From positions 19,491,541-19,555,540 of the forward strand of contig CM047814.1 of the NCBI GenBank assembly GCA_026214975.1: a stretch of DNA of 64,000 nt, given 5' to 3'. Below, piece after piece: positions 21,176 to 32,605 of the stretch; positions within the stretch are counted from its first letter, which is position 1, and each line of letters starts with the position of its first letter. The notes under the pieces were generated by a model. It searched no databases and was not told the DNA's origin. It saw nothing but the letters and a program-made list of their open reading frames with translations. This stretch comes from Gentiana macrophylla (taxonomy: Eukaryota > Streptophyta > Magnoliopsida > Gentianales > Gentianaceae). A program made the translations under genes and the position numbers.

Positions 21176-21943
21176 GACATGGAAGGATACATATATAGAT
21201 GATGTATAGGAACGTTTAATAAAAAATCAAAGTGGCCACAGTGATCGAGCAAGGAGAGACAACAAGACATAGAATGATATGAATATAGATGATGTATAAA
21301 GAAACAATTAATCAAACCAAACCTTTCAAATTGTGTAAACATTAATCAATTTTCATGTATGTGTGTGTATGTATGTATTCTAATTATATTAGTTATTACT
21401 TTGATTTGGAGTCCTACTTTTCAAACCAAAACCCAATCGGTTTGTTTCGTTTTATGGTCGGTTTGGATTTCAAAGATTCAAAAAGCATCAAAACGGTTCG
21501 GTTGGATCGTCGATTTTAACAAAATGTTGAACACCCTTTGTTGTAGAGATTATGAAAATTTGACAAATAAAGAGTTCGGACTTTTATTAACATCATAAAA
21601 TTGTTTCGTGCACCCAACAATTAATCCATGTGCCGCAAATTTTTTTTTTTTTTTTGGAAAAGCAAACATGACTAGACTAATATTGATGTTCTCACCAACA
21701 CCTTCACATGGGGATGATGGTGAGAAACGTCAGTCGTGATATTTATTTTTATGTATATATGAACGTCAATGATAATCACGTTGGTAGACACGTCACTGAC
21801 AATAATTTTTCGACATACAAGACGTTGAAGTAAATTTATTATACCATACAATTAAAATTTTAAATTTAAAATGTAATACACGAAGCAATTACGTGGTGTT
21901 AAATACTATACCCGAAGAAAGTGCTTTAATTATTAAGCAAGGA
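21176..21943. other. No recognisable gene
   Basis: Right half of the tandem duplication (to about 21320), then AT-rich DNA with short open frames lacking any motif. Confidence 0.4.
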
Positions 21944-21956
21944 GGGTTTTGGGTTT

Positions 21957-22155
21957 TTTTTTTCCTTAAAGTCCCGGTATCCGGACCCACCTGGTCCAAC
22001 TAATATGGAGTTCGATGCAGGTCGTGTATGCAGAATCGACTTCTTGTCGTGGTAAGGTCGACCAAGAGACATTTCAACATAAGCGCGCAGAAAGAATCGA
22101 ACCAAGAACCTCCCAAAGTATTCTCAAGTCACTTCGTCACTGAGCCAAACTACTT
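21957..22155 (-). mobile_element. tRNA-derived SINE with 13-base target-site duplication
   Basis: On the minus strand the head carries an A-box-like TGGCTCAGTGACGAAGTG and a B-box GGTTCGATTCT, the internal RNA polymerase III promoter of tRNA-derived SINEs. The tail runs into a T-rich/A-rich end at the left. The direct repeat GGTTTTGGGTTTT flanks the unit at 21944-21956 and 22156-22168. Length about 199 bp. Confidence 0.75.
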
Positions 22156-22304
22156 GGTTTTGGGTTTTCGTTTTTGGTTTACAAAACAAAGGGTTCAGTT
22201 TAGGTCACAAGGAGCTGCTTTTTTTAGCCAAACTTCTGAGATCTTTCACACACACATTTTTCAGTGGAGCAAAATAGCAACCACCTGAGCTCTGAAATGA
22301 ATTA

Positions 22305-22567
22305 CTCCCTCCGTCCTAAAATAACTGAGACAGTTGTCAAAAAAAATTACTCCAAAATAACTGAGGCGAACATTTTTCAAAACAGTATTTATTGCTAATT
22401 TTCCTAATTTACCCTTATTTAATACTAGGTAAGAAGTTAAAAGAATGTTGCATTAATTGTATCATAGGGATTATTTAGTCATTGTATCTTTAAAGACATG
22501 TCATTAAATCGCAATCGTAATAAGCGTGTTTTTGTAACCGCGCTCGGATATTTCGAACCGGATGGAG
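22305..22567. mobile_element. Stowaway-like MITE (copy 2), 263 bp
   Basis: Inverted ends CTCCCTCCGTCCTAAAATAA and (minus strand) CTCCATCCGGTTCGAAATAT, flanked by TA at 22303-22304 and 22568-22569. No ORF. Same family as 4558-4830, in inverse orientation. Confidence 0.88.
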
Positions 22568-22669
22568 TAGTATATAACACGTGAAATCCATACGCATATT
22601 GTTTTTGGTTTTGTTTTTTTAATTTTTTTTAAAGACACATGGGTAGGTTTTATTTTTTTATTTTTTTAA

Positions 22670-23295
22670 TTATTTTAGAAACGATCAAATTTTATTCAAT
22701 GCTAAGTGTCAAATAATTACAATCATTGAGAAAAGAACTACAACTATTATTGGAACTTCGATCTTATTTTAGGTTCCGGCTAATATAATGTTTCTTGCTC
22801 TTTCAACAATCTGAGCAATAAAACGAGCGGAAGAGGCGGATGCCTCCTTCTCCGATCAATGGCGGACTCTACATACAAAGAGTGGCAAGAATGTCCCCTC
22901 TTAATCCAAAAAATTCACTAAAATTTGTACGATACATATAGTTTGCCCCCCCTTAAATTTTTTATTTGCCTTTAAAAATTTTATTGCCCCCCTTACCCGA
23001 GATCCTGCGTCCGCCCCTGTCTCCGATGGTGAAATTATTTCTTCAATACCAAATCCCGAAGACTATCTCTCACCAGACGTGGCACCATTTAGCAGTCCCC
23101 ATTAGGGCGTAGGTCGAGGTAAGAGTTGTTGCAACCCATACTCTCGGTGTTTCGGCTTCAAAGAAACCCCTCTTTCCTTCTTTCCTGGTAATTCCAAAAA
23201 TCCATTCCAAATGGCTTTAGGCCAATCGCAGTCATGCAACGCATGAAGTGTCGATTTCTCCACCACAGGGACTTGTTTAATATTCCACATGGTTA
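22670..23295 (-). mobile_element. LINE 3' fragment (C), interrupted by an hAT MITE
   Basis: Minus-strand reading includes HALHDCDWPKAIWNGF (about 23245-23200), matching fragment B. It continues past the MITE at 22857-23019 to a 3' tail ending TTGAATAAAATTTGATC (minus, about 22690). The sequences on either side of the MITE join to the uninterrupted order seen at 17740-17780. Confidence 0.75.
22857..23019. mobile_element. hAT-type MITE, 163 bp, TSD TCTCCGAT
   Basis: Ends CAATGGCGGACTCTACATAC and (minus) CAGGGGCGGACGCAGGATCT. Perfect 8-base duplication TCTCCGAT at 22849-22856 and 23020-23027, the hAT signature. The uninterrupted target is visible in the LINE copies at 17298 and 17745. No ORF. 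Confidence 0.92.
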
Positions 23296-24029
23296 GCTAT
23301 CGTGCTCTAGAGGTGTTGAGGAAATGTCATGATGCATTCTCACTTTGAAAGTGTCATTTGATCAGTGTGTAACAAATATCTTTGATTGTTATGTCTACTA
23401 GTGAGAGTAGTAGATGGGAGTGAGCTATTTGAATATATGTGATATTATTATTGCTGCTGATATCTTATGATATAGCGCATGTGTAGATTCGGTTCTTCTA
23501 CCATTTACTAATTAAATACTTTTGTACTTACCATTTATTATGTTGTTTCCTCGAGAAGGTGATGCAGGTGAAAGAAGTGTACAATTTCTATAGTGACTTT
23601 TGAGTTTGAGAAGTTTTGTGATAGTTTAGACTATATATCTTTTGGCCTTATCTCTTTTGGTAGATTATCGACGAAGTCTTTTAATTTGATGTTGTAATAG
23701 AATCAATATTGGATTTCATATTCTACATTTCTACCCTTAGTAGTTTTATGTAAAACCCGAGTCGTTTTATCTTTTCGCAATTTAAACTCTGATGTTAGAT
23801 TTAGAGGCTTACGTATGTAAGTTAATTAAATTTAAGTTATATACATGTCGGGCGCTCAATTTCAAATATGGACTCAGTGTTATTCGAGAACGAGACATCA
23901 CACAATTATTCTCAGAGAATATTTGTTGTGATAAAGAATAAATTTAACAATAGACCAAATCCTAACCATAGATAGATTGACATTCCGATGGCACAACACC
24001 AAAAACAAAAACTGCAATAAGCAAAACAA
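23296..24029. other. No recognisable gene
   Basis: AT-rich DNA between LINE fragment C and the second defensin-like copy. No motif, repeat boundary or splice structure supported. Confidence 0.4.
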
Positions 24030-24156
24030 ATATTTAATTTCATTGTTGAATTATCGGTGAAAGTAGTACAACTTTATTATGATGAACGACATAATATATC
24101 ACTACCAATGATACTCTCTTAGCGTGTGTTCTGTATATTTGGATATAATATCCTTT

Positions 24157-24374
24157 TCAACATATAATATTGCAATAACAAGCATTCTTCTGACAAAATG
24201 CAGTGCCATTGTACTGTTTTGTGCATTCCATTTGACAGTAACCAAAAACACATTGCCTTGGATCCATTTCTACGGTGCAAGTATTCTCAGGTTTAGCTAC
24301 TGTTGTATTTGTATTAATTGTTCGCGCCATTACTCCACCTATCATGTAGTAACATACAAACATAATAAAGTTAA

Positions 24375-24426
<52 letters not shown>

Positions 24427-25157
24427 ATGTGAAATTAATAAATAAATAAATAAAAAAACAAATATGTGATAGTTCCTATGCAATTTGCGTGGATCCTACC
24501 GTTTGTAATGAAAAAAAATAAAAGAGAATTTATCTAGACCGTACTTAACTTACGACGAAACCACAACACTGATTTTCTTTAGGAGAAAAGATACTAGTAT
24601 TATTTTAAAATGTCCGAAACACAAGCGTCAAGTACAGCCGAAAAGGGAAGATCCCCATTTTACTAAGGGCGGGGACGGGGACCCTAGAGAGGCTAACAAA
24701 TGCACGGGAAAGTTCCCGTTACGCTTAACAAAAGAGAACGAAATATGATCAAACAAATGGACAAGAGATATGCAAGCAGAAGTGATATTGACAACAGACG
24801 ATAGATCCTCCTCCGCTTTGTTAAGGTTACAACACTGATTCGAATTTTGAGAATTCGTTTTTGAATCAACTTTCAAAAGAATGATAGTCACAATCCATTT
24901 TTTAAAATTCAATATTTTTTTAATGGAAGGTCAATTCACTTGTAACATGAAACATACAAACATTTAGAAAACAAAATCATTTATTTCTTCATAAACACAA
25001 TTGATTTTTAGGTGTGATGCGTAAATAGTGTGATATAAAAATAAAATCACGATATTGTAAATAAAAGGTAAAATAAAAAAGACAAGATAAATGACAAACC
25101 TGCAATGATGAAAATCAAGAAGACCATTACAAGAGACAAGTAAGCAGCTTTTGCCAT
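24157..25157 (-). CDS. Defensin-like cysteine-rich secreted peptide
   Basis: Predicted 79-aa precursor in two exons: 25157-25100 and 24338-24157, with a 761-base intron (GTTTGT donor, ATAG acceptor, phase 1). Residues 1-19 (MAKAAYLSLVMVFLIFIIA) plus GGVMA form a signal peptide, probably cleaved before RTINTN. The mature part has eight cysteines (ENTC, PRQC, GYC, MEC, AFC, NAC, YC, IIC), the count expected of plant defensin-like peptides with four disulphides, and ends on the last cysteine. Such peptides are secreted and act in defence or signalling; which one cannot be said. A TATA box lies 115 bases upstream. The intron carries a (TG)n(AT)n tract. The paralogue at 16483-16855 is broken, which supports this copy as the retained one. 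Expression unknown. Confidence 0.85.
24375..24422. repeat. Microsatellite (TG)n(AT)n
   Basis: GTGTGTGTGT followed by about 19 AT units, inside the intron of the defensin-like gene. Confidence 0.95.
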
Positions 25158-25262
25158 TGTATTTTTCAAAAAAATTCAACACTAATCTCTTTTTATTTTT
25201 TTATAAAGCTATTTCTCTCTTAATACCAAAGCAATGTTTTGAATTAGCAATTGAGTTGATGT

Positions 25263-25272
25263 GGTATTTATA
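25263..25272 (-). promoter_or_regulatory. TATA box of the defensin-like gene
   Basis: TATAAATACC on the minus strand, 115 bases upstream of the ATG. The aligned region of the pseudogene copy lacks these bases (AAATATCATTGCC instead). Confidence 0.55.
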
Positions 25273-25316
25273 TTTGGATCTTATAAATATTTGCTCAACT
25301 TTGCCTTGATCTCAAG

Positions 25317-25349
<33 letters not shown>
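25317..25349. repeat. Poly-A tract of about 33 bases
   Basis: Uninterrupted A run. It could be a retrotransposed poly-A tail or simple slippage. Nothing recognisable precedes it. Confidence 0.9.
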
Positions 25350-25351
<2 letters not shown>

Positions 25352-25799
25352 GTACGATTTGAATACATGTATCGTAAGATATCTAACCAAATCAATACAT
25401 TTATTAACATAATAAAATAGCAGCTTGCAATGTATATATTTTATATTTGTCTTTTTTATATAATAATTTGATATTTTTTTATCTTTAATAATTTGATAAT
25501 TAAATAGAAGAGTTACTAAGTTCTTTGCGAAAAATTCTATCACCGAGAGTTTACATACGTAGTATTATTCATTTTTCTATGAATATGTCTCGATTAATAA
25601 ATTTACTCACGACTCGGGAGAGCACAATACGTTATTTACAATCATTTTTGTTTCTTTTAAAAATAAACACAATGGCTCTTCGGAAGCCTTGAAAAAAAAA
25701 AGGCATTGGTTCCGTGAGAATTAATGTGGCTCTGAACCCGGAGATTCTGAGTTTGAGTCTCTCATCATCTATTTTTCAGTATATTCTTTTTCTACAACA
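25350..25799. other. No recognisable gene
   Basis: AT-rich. A GAGTTTGAGTCTCTC phrase near 25751 resembles a SINE B-box, but no flanking duplication or A-box was found. Confidence 0.4.
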
Positions 25800-27290
25800 A
25801 TCATTTTTTTTTTTCCGTCGAGAAATATTGTAAATGTTTTCTTTTCTTAGTTTTTCTCCCTACCAAAAAAAATATGTGAGGGCTATATTTATTTTCAACA
25901 TCTTTCTCTCAGCATAACCAAATGATGATGATAAACTCTTATTTAATGTGGCTCTGAACCGGAGGCATTTCTTTTCTTTTCTAGAGTTTACATAATCTGT
26001 TTGGTTATGCAGAGAGAAGATGTTGAAAATAAATATAGTCCTCACATATTTTGTTTGGTAGGGAGAAAAACTAAAAAAAAGAAAACATTTACAATATTTT
26101 CTCGACGGAAAAAAAAATTGATTGTTGTAGAAAAAGAATATACTAAAAAAATTTATTAACACTCTAGAAAATAAATATTAAGATGTTTTTAATTAAATTG
26201 CATTTGTGATAATTTTTGCTGACAACAAATATAAAAGATTTCTATCTCACATACTACAAAATAGAAATAAAATGGTATAAAGATTAGTTTTAGATAAAAT
26301 TATACGAATCATAATTAAATAAATATAAACTATTCTGTCTAATGCTAACGATTAAAAAATTATATAAAAATGATTATGAAAACAAATAGGAGACGGGTTA
26401 AGAAAATGTATTGGGAAAAAGTGAGGCTTTTCTATTCTCACCAAACTTTTCTTTGGGGTAAGGTGGGAATTATAATTGGGGAAAAGAATGAGATTTTGAG
26501 AAATGAAGTCAACTTGAAAAAAAAGATTTTATTTTTCTTAGGTAACCAAACATGTATAAACTAAGAAAAGAATTAAGGGCATGTTTGTTGGAGAGAAAAA
26601 TAGTGAGAAAAGAAAAGATTTTAATTCTTTTTTTAGTTTATACATGTTTGGTTACCTAAGAAAAGAAAAATCTTTTTTCTCAAGTTGACTCCATTTCTCA
26701 AAATCTCATTCTTTCCCCAATTATAATTCTCACCCTACCCTAAAGAAAAGTTTGGTGAGAATAGAAAGCCTTTTTTTTTTCCAATACATTTTCTTAACCC
26801 GTCTCCTATTTGTGTTTTCCATAATTGTTTTTATATTATAATTCTTTTATCATTAGCATTAGACACAATAGTTTATATTTATTTATTTATCTAAAACTAA
26901 ACTTTATACCATTTTATTTCTATTTTGTAGTATGTGAGATAGAAAACTTTTGTATTTGTTGTCAGCAAAAATTATCACAAATGCAATTTAGTTAAAAACA
27001 TCTTCATATTTATTTTCTAGAGTGTTAATAATTTTTTTAGTATATTCTTTTCTACAACAATCAATTTTTTTAAATCGAGAAAATATTGTAAATGTTTTCT
27101 TTTCTAGTTTTTTCTCCTACCAAACAAAATATGTGAGGATTATACTTATTCTCAACATCGTTTATACGAATAACCAAACAGATTGTGAAAAATGTTATTT
27201 TCTTTTCTCTGCTTTTCTTTTCTTATGTTTTCTTTGTACCAAAATATCTTTTTTTTTCTCACTATTTTTCTCTCCAACAAATATTGTATT
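25800..27290. mobile_element. Nested foldback repeats with about 600-bp inverted arms
   Basis: About 25985-26576 is the reverse complement of about 26620-27190 (for example GTTTGGTTATGCAGAGAGAA against the right-arm ATAACCAAACAGATTG; TAGGTAACCAAACATG against CATGTTTGGTTACCTA). An outer unit from TTGTTGGAGAGAAAAATAGTG (about 26584) to its complement CACTATTTTTCTCTCCAACAA (about 27280) is visible. A second inverted relation links 25800-25925 with 26000-26115. No coding motif; the open frames mirror each other. Best read as inverted copies of a large MITE-like element. Confidence 0.75.
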
Positions 27291-27799
27291 AATATTTGCT
27301 TTTCACATATTATCTTTTGAGAATTCTTTATATTTCTTGATATCACATCCGTTCTCACACTATTGATTTATACAAATTTATTTTATTTTGAGGGTGATGA
27401 TACAAAGCTTGTCAATATCATTAATCGGTGATTCTTTATTATTACGAGCAATGAAATATCCCAACAATTACATTATATTGCATTAATTAAACCACAATTA
27501 GGCAACAAATTTTACATTTAATAAGACAATAAGTGCGGTGCAATTTATAATAAACTATCATATAAACAGATTTTTTTTAATATAAAATGACAGTTTACAA
27601 AAATTAAACGTGTATTTTTTATTTATTTTTTGCCTCCTTTAAACGTGTATCTTTTTTCTTCATAATAAACATGGTGTAAATAAAATATTAATTATGCCAA
27701 TAGATTTTGTCATCAATCAAGTAAAATACAATCATCATGTTTGGGGAAAATAAAATATTAATACAAATATGTGGCCGTACGTGTTTCGAGAAATATGCT
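27291..27799. other. No recognisable gene
   Basis: AT-rich. A phrase about TTATGCCAATAGATTTTGTCATCAATC at 27693 recurs at about 28070, flanking the LINE tail, and may be an old duplication of the target. Confidence 0.4.
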
Positions 27800-28055
27800 A
27801 CGGTATTTGCTATTGGAGAAACAAAATTGTACATGATCCGGGATTGGTGAGACCACCCTCGCAAGCTTTTCTATCAAAAGCCATCAAAAGGGCGAAGGAC
27901 TTACGTTTAGCTTGGGGACTTGAACACTATTAACCTCCATGTTTGTTGATTGCTTGTGTTCGTGATTTTCGGTTTAAATATGATGTAATGCCACGTTGGG
28001 GGTTTTTTCCACCCATTTGAATAAAGATCTCCTTCTTCAAAAAAAAAATTAAAAT
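27800..28055 (+). mobile_element. LINE 3'-end fragment (D) with poly-A tail
   Basis: The plus-strand reading gives YWRNKIVHDPG, then PPSQAFLSKAIKRAKDL and LRLAWGLEHY ending in a stop, the C-terminal part of a plant LINE. It is followed by about 130 bases of 3' UTR with AATAAAGATCTCC and an A-rich tail from about 28039. The region TTATGCCAATAG..ATCAATCAAGT on both sides (27693 and 28070) may be the flanking duplication. Confidence 0.7.
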
Positions 28056-28977
28056 AAAATAAAATATTAATTATGGCAATAGCTTTTGTCATCAATCAAG
28101 TGAAATACAATCATCACGTTTATTGAACTACTAATATGATTTTGTTTATTTAAATCACAACATATATTGTAGTTATAACATGGCTAAAAAATTAATTATT
28201 TACGTGGATATGATCCAATCTCATACATGTCACACTCAGTGACTCAATATGGATCTTCTAAGTAAAACGGGCCTAACAGGTTCAACACCACATCAGGCCT
28301 CAGGGAGACTTTGATATAAATAAAATAGTCATCACAAAGTGCAGGACACTAGTAACACATCGGCATGACGTTGGTCATCCTATGTCCCAAAATGATCATT
28401 TCAAAATAAGATACTTACCAGCTCGTACCACCGACATGATGCAGGTTCACCTCGGTTTGGAACCCACAGCTCGGTATAAGTCTCCAACGAACTTAGGCAA
28501 CAGGTATACAATCAACAATACTTTAATCCATGATCTCATAACAATTCCATGATTTACGCATATAGGGTTATGATTACACCATGATTAATTGCCCTCATAA
28601 CCGTTTAGTCATCGACTACAACTTCAATAACAAAGACAATCAACTCCCCACTAAGAAAACACAGAAAGGATAATCATCCTCGTAAATCAAAACCACGTCA
28701 ATAGTGTTCCAAAATCATCCGGATACGTAAGCGGTCAATCCACATTGGCTCACAATATCCACCTAGTTGAGTTATCCTCATAAAGATCTCGAATTTCATC
28801 ACTAACGATTTCGGTATCGTCAATTCGTTATTCAATCAAGCGGTCATCATAATCATAATTAAATGAGCAGAAATGATTCTAACAATTAAAACAAACATGT
28901 TGCAAAAATAATGATTGAATTAATCAATCTTACGAACCAAAAATATATTCCAAGACCCTTTTTCATGAAAATTCAAC
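28056..28977. other. No recognisable gene
   Basis: Moderately AT-rich sequence without motif. It may be part of an unrecognised LTR (phrases such as GGTTTGGAACCCACAGCTCG), but I cannot bound it. Confidence 0.35.
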
Positions 28978-28988
28978 GTCATAATTGG

Positions 28989-29098
28989 CCAACAAGACAT
29001 TAACTCGGTGGTAAGTGATGTGGTTCTAACCCGGTTTCGGGTTCAAATCTCATTCGCGACAAATATTGTGTGGCGTATATTTCATATCCTAATAAAAA
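28989..29098 (+). mobile_element. tRNA-derived SINE, 110 bp, with perfect 11-base TSD
   Basis: A-box-like TTAACTCGGTGGTAAGTG near 28999 and B-box GGGTTCAAATCTC at about 29039-29051, with the usual spacing, and an AATAAAAA end. The direct repeat GTCATAATTGG is at 28978-28988 and 29099-29109. Confidence 0.88.
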
Positions 29099-29602
29099 GT
29101 CATAATTGGAAATAATGTGCTAAAATTTATACGGAAACAACATGATTTTTTTTACTTTCACCAAACACAATATTTCATGATTGCGACATTTTACTTCGTT
29201 AATAATAATAATAATAATAATAAAAAACTCTTGCCGTATCAAAATAAATCCATACATTACACATATCTTCTATAAATCTATATCTATATATAATATATAG
29301 GGGAGTGAATTTAACCCAATTACCCGCTTTGACCCGCTCCAAACCCGGTTGTACCCGTTTAAAAAAAAAAAAAAAAAATCGCCCCATTAAATACTAAATA
29401 TCATCCATAATAAAAAATCACCACATTAAATACAGAATATCATAAAATAAAATATAAATGGCACATGCACATGCACATGCACGGCAATATGAATATCATT
29501 AGGTTTGTCTTGGCACTTTTATTTTATTCCCCAAATAAAATATAAATAATTAGTTTTACCATGATTGATTTTCTTTTGAACATATTTTCAGAGGTATGTA
29601 CT

Positions 29603-29922
29603 CGGGGCGTCACTTGTGTCTTCTCGAGGCCTGAAATTAAAAAAATTTAGTGGTCTTCGACCTGTGTGAAAAAAATATATATTACAACTATTTTTAGGTA
29701 TCTTATGTTGATAAGCGTTATAAAAAATATAACTTGAAATTTGATTAGACTTTTTTTTCACTAAATTCAATTTATAAATTTACGTCTTACCGGTTTTTTA
29801 GCTTGAACAAAACATAAAATTGACTTAAAATACTTACATATGTTATATGAAATGGGCCTAAAATTTTAAGTTTTGGCGGAGGCACAGCGCATGGCTTTGT
29901 TAGCTGCCCAGGGACGGCTCTG
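29603..29922. mobile_element. hAT-type MITE, 320 bp, TSD TATGTACT
   Basis: Perfect 8-base duplication TATGTACT at 29595-29602 and 29923-29930. Right end (minus strand) CAGAGCCGTCCCTGGGC, left end CGGGGCGTCACTTG (eroded). No ORF. Nested within Helitron 1. Confidence 0.85.
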
Positions 29923-30168
29923 TATGTACTACTTGTTCATGGGAATGGGTGATGGTTGCTATTGTAACTCATCACGAGTAAGGTCTAAAAGACTTTCATC
30001 AATTTTTGGTTCTTCCTGTCGTGCCTCCATTTAACCAAATAATATCGCCACATTAAAGCGTGTGTTATCTTTTTTTACTCGAACAAATTTCAACTCCTAC
30101 AACAATTATTACCACAAGAATCATCTTCATATCTCACTGTAGAGATTGCACTACGACTTGCGGTATGA

Positions 30169-30415
30169 TTTCCTTCGCATTTTAATTTTGGATTTTTGTT
30201 CCACGTCCATCGTTTTATTCTCTACGTTGAATAGAACTCTTAAAGATTTCCTTCGCATTTTTATTTTGGATTTTTGGTTCCACGGTCATCGTTTTTCTTC
30301 TCTATGCTGAATTGAATTCTTTATGATTTCCTTCCAATTTAATTTTGGATTTTTGGTTCCACGATCATCGTTTTTATTCTCTACGTTGAATTGAATTCTT
30401 TATGATTTAATTAAT
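30169..30415. repeat. Tandem repeat, about 77 bp x 3
   Basis: Units start GATTTCCTTCGCATTTT near 30169, 30245 and 30323 and include GGATTTTTGGTTCCAC and TCTCTACGTTGAATTGAA. A longer repeat of about 190 bases follows (AATCTAAATGATTTGATGTCC at 30412 and 30604). Confidence 0.85.
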
Positions 30416-30799
30416 CTAAATGATTTGATGTCCACTGTGATTCATTTATTTTTAATTGATCATTTTTTTTTTTTTTGTAATTTTCAGTTATTTTTTCTTT
30501 TCGTTTTTCATTTTTGGTTTTATGTATTATTATTTTTAATTTGATGATTTTTATGTTTTATTTATTGTTTTTAATTTAATAATCATTACTCAATACAAGA
30601 ATTTAATCTAAATGATTTGATGTCCACTTTGAAAAATTTATTTTTAATATATTATTTGTAATTTTCAATTATTCTTTCTTTTCATTTTTCATTTTCGGTT
30701 TTATGTATTTTTAGTTTTTAGTTTGATGGGTTTTATGTTTTTTTACTATTTTAATTTAATAATCAGTACTCAGTCAAAGATTTTCATGATTTATTTTTT

Positions 30800-32605
30800 T
30801 CTATTTTTAACTAATTTTATTTTTTGTATTTTTCATTGACTGTCATTTTCCATTTTTGGTTTTATGTATTATAAGTTTTCAATGATTTAATTAATTAATC
30901 AATCAAAAAATTTAATAGATATTTCATTTTTGTATTTTAAAATCAATAATTAACCAAATATTTTGATGATTTTCATTTTTGTATTTTTATTTATGGTTTT
31001 TAATTTAATAAATAAATGATTTTAATTTATTTTCTGTTTTTTATAACTATGATTTTTATTGTCAATTTTACACGGCTTCTGGTATTTTGGGCAGTTAGTG
31101 GTAGATGAACGTGAGGGGTTCGAGAAATTTGATAAAATCAGTGTTGAATAAAATCAAAAAAACAATATTTTGCCACTGTTGAAGGTGCGTTATTTTCACA
31201 TCTTCTTATCTTTGTTTAATTAATTTAAATGAATTGATATCCATGAATTATATATATAATTGGCGTAAAAAAAAATTGTTGTCTTCGTTTCGTTTTTTTA
31301 TTTTTATTTTTAAATTTTTTTGTTCTCTCTAATCTAAAATTGTTGTCTTCCTTGCGTAATACACAATCATGATAACATTTAAGCTACCCATAAACTGCAA
31401 TAATGATTTCCTACGTCCCTATAAATTTCATACTTCAATTAATGTCAAATATTCTTATATTAAATTAAATGTTGAAAAATAACTAAATTTGAATATGATA
31501 TTTAATACAAAATATTTTTGCATTAAATTATATTATAATATTAAAAAAATGACAAATTCAAATATTTCCCATTAATAACATTAAATTATATTTTCAAAAA
31601 TATCTAAACTCAAATATGTTATTTATTATTTAATGCGAAATATTAAAAAATTAAATACCTACATTATAAATTAACCACCACAATTAATGCCAAATAATCT
31701 AAAACTTATGGCACATAATGCAAAATATTTTTATTAAAGTATATTATTAAAAAAATGTGAAATTCTCTTAGTTTCGTTTTTATATAGTTTTAACATTCTA
31801 TCTACTATATTATTGTCATTGTGCTTCCTTTTCTTAATACACTAGTTAGGGTAAAATTTAAATTCTTGATAAACCACAATAATCATTTTCTACAAATTAG
31901 TCATCTCAATTAATACCAAACATTCTTAAATTACATTACATTTTGAAAAATATCCAAATTCAATTATAAATTAGTCATCCCAATATAATGTCAAATATTC
32001 ATAATTATTCACGACACTTAATGCGATATATTTTAACATTAAAAATATCTAATCTCCAAAATGCAATTTAATGCGAAATATTTTTGCATTAATTACATCC
32101 CTATAAATTAGCCACCACAATTAATGTCATTTATTCTTATGTTAAATTACATTTTTAAAAATAGCTATGTTCGATTCTGATTAATACGAAATATTCTTAT
32201 ATTAATGTCATCCATACAAATTAGATGCCTTATTATATTACATTTTGAAACATAACTAATATTAATTCAAATGTTTGCGGTGTAATGCGAATGTTTTAGA
32301 TTAAATAAATATGTCATTCAATGTGAAATATTTAATATTCTTACATTAAAATACATTTTAAAAACAATTTCAAATATGCCAAAAGAAAATAATCTTCTAA
32401 ACTATTTAAAACTAATTATATAGAACATAATAAATTTACATATGTTAAGAAAAAAAATAATTCCGTACAAATTAAAGTCCTCCATTAATACAGAATATTA
32501 AAAAATTTAAATTATATTTTGAGAAATAACTAAATCAAATATGCCAATTAATACGAGATATTCTTAGATTAGGTCATCCCTACGAATTAATCACCTCATT
32601 TGATG
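30800..32605. other. Very AT-rich interior of Helitron 1, no gene
   Basis: Degenerate recurring words (TTAATGCGAAATATT, ATTAAATTACATTTT, CTATAAATTAGCCACC) suggest an eroded tandem array. No coding signal. Confidence 0.5.

Larger units (their letters stand above)
24030..25243. repeat. Segmental duplication, copy 2 (partner 16380-16935)
   Basis: Both flanks and both exons match copy 1. The extra length is within the intron (roughly 24440-25010), which has no counterpart in copy 1, so either an insertion here or a deletion there has occurred. Confidence 0.9.

Noticed and set aside
24628..24912. 94-codon minus frame inside the defensin-like gene intron
   Set aside because: No motif, no signal peptide, and it lies within a well-supported intron.
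25680..25800. Possible SINE with a GAGTTTGAGTCTC box
   Set aside because: No A-box and no flanking direct repeat.
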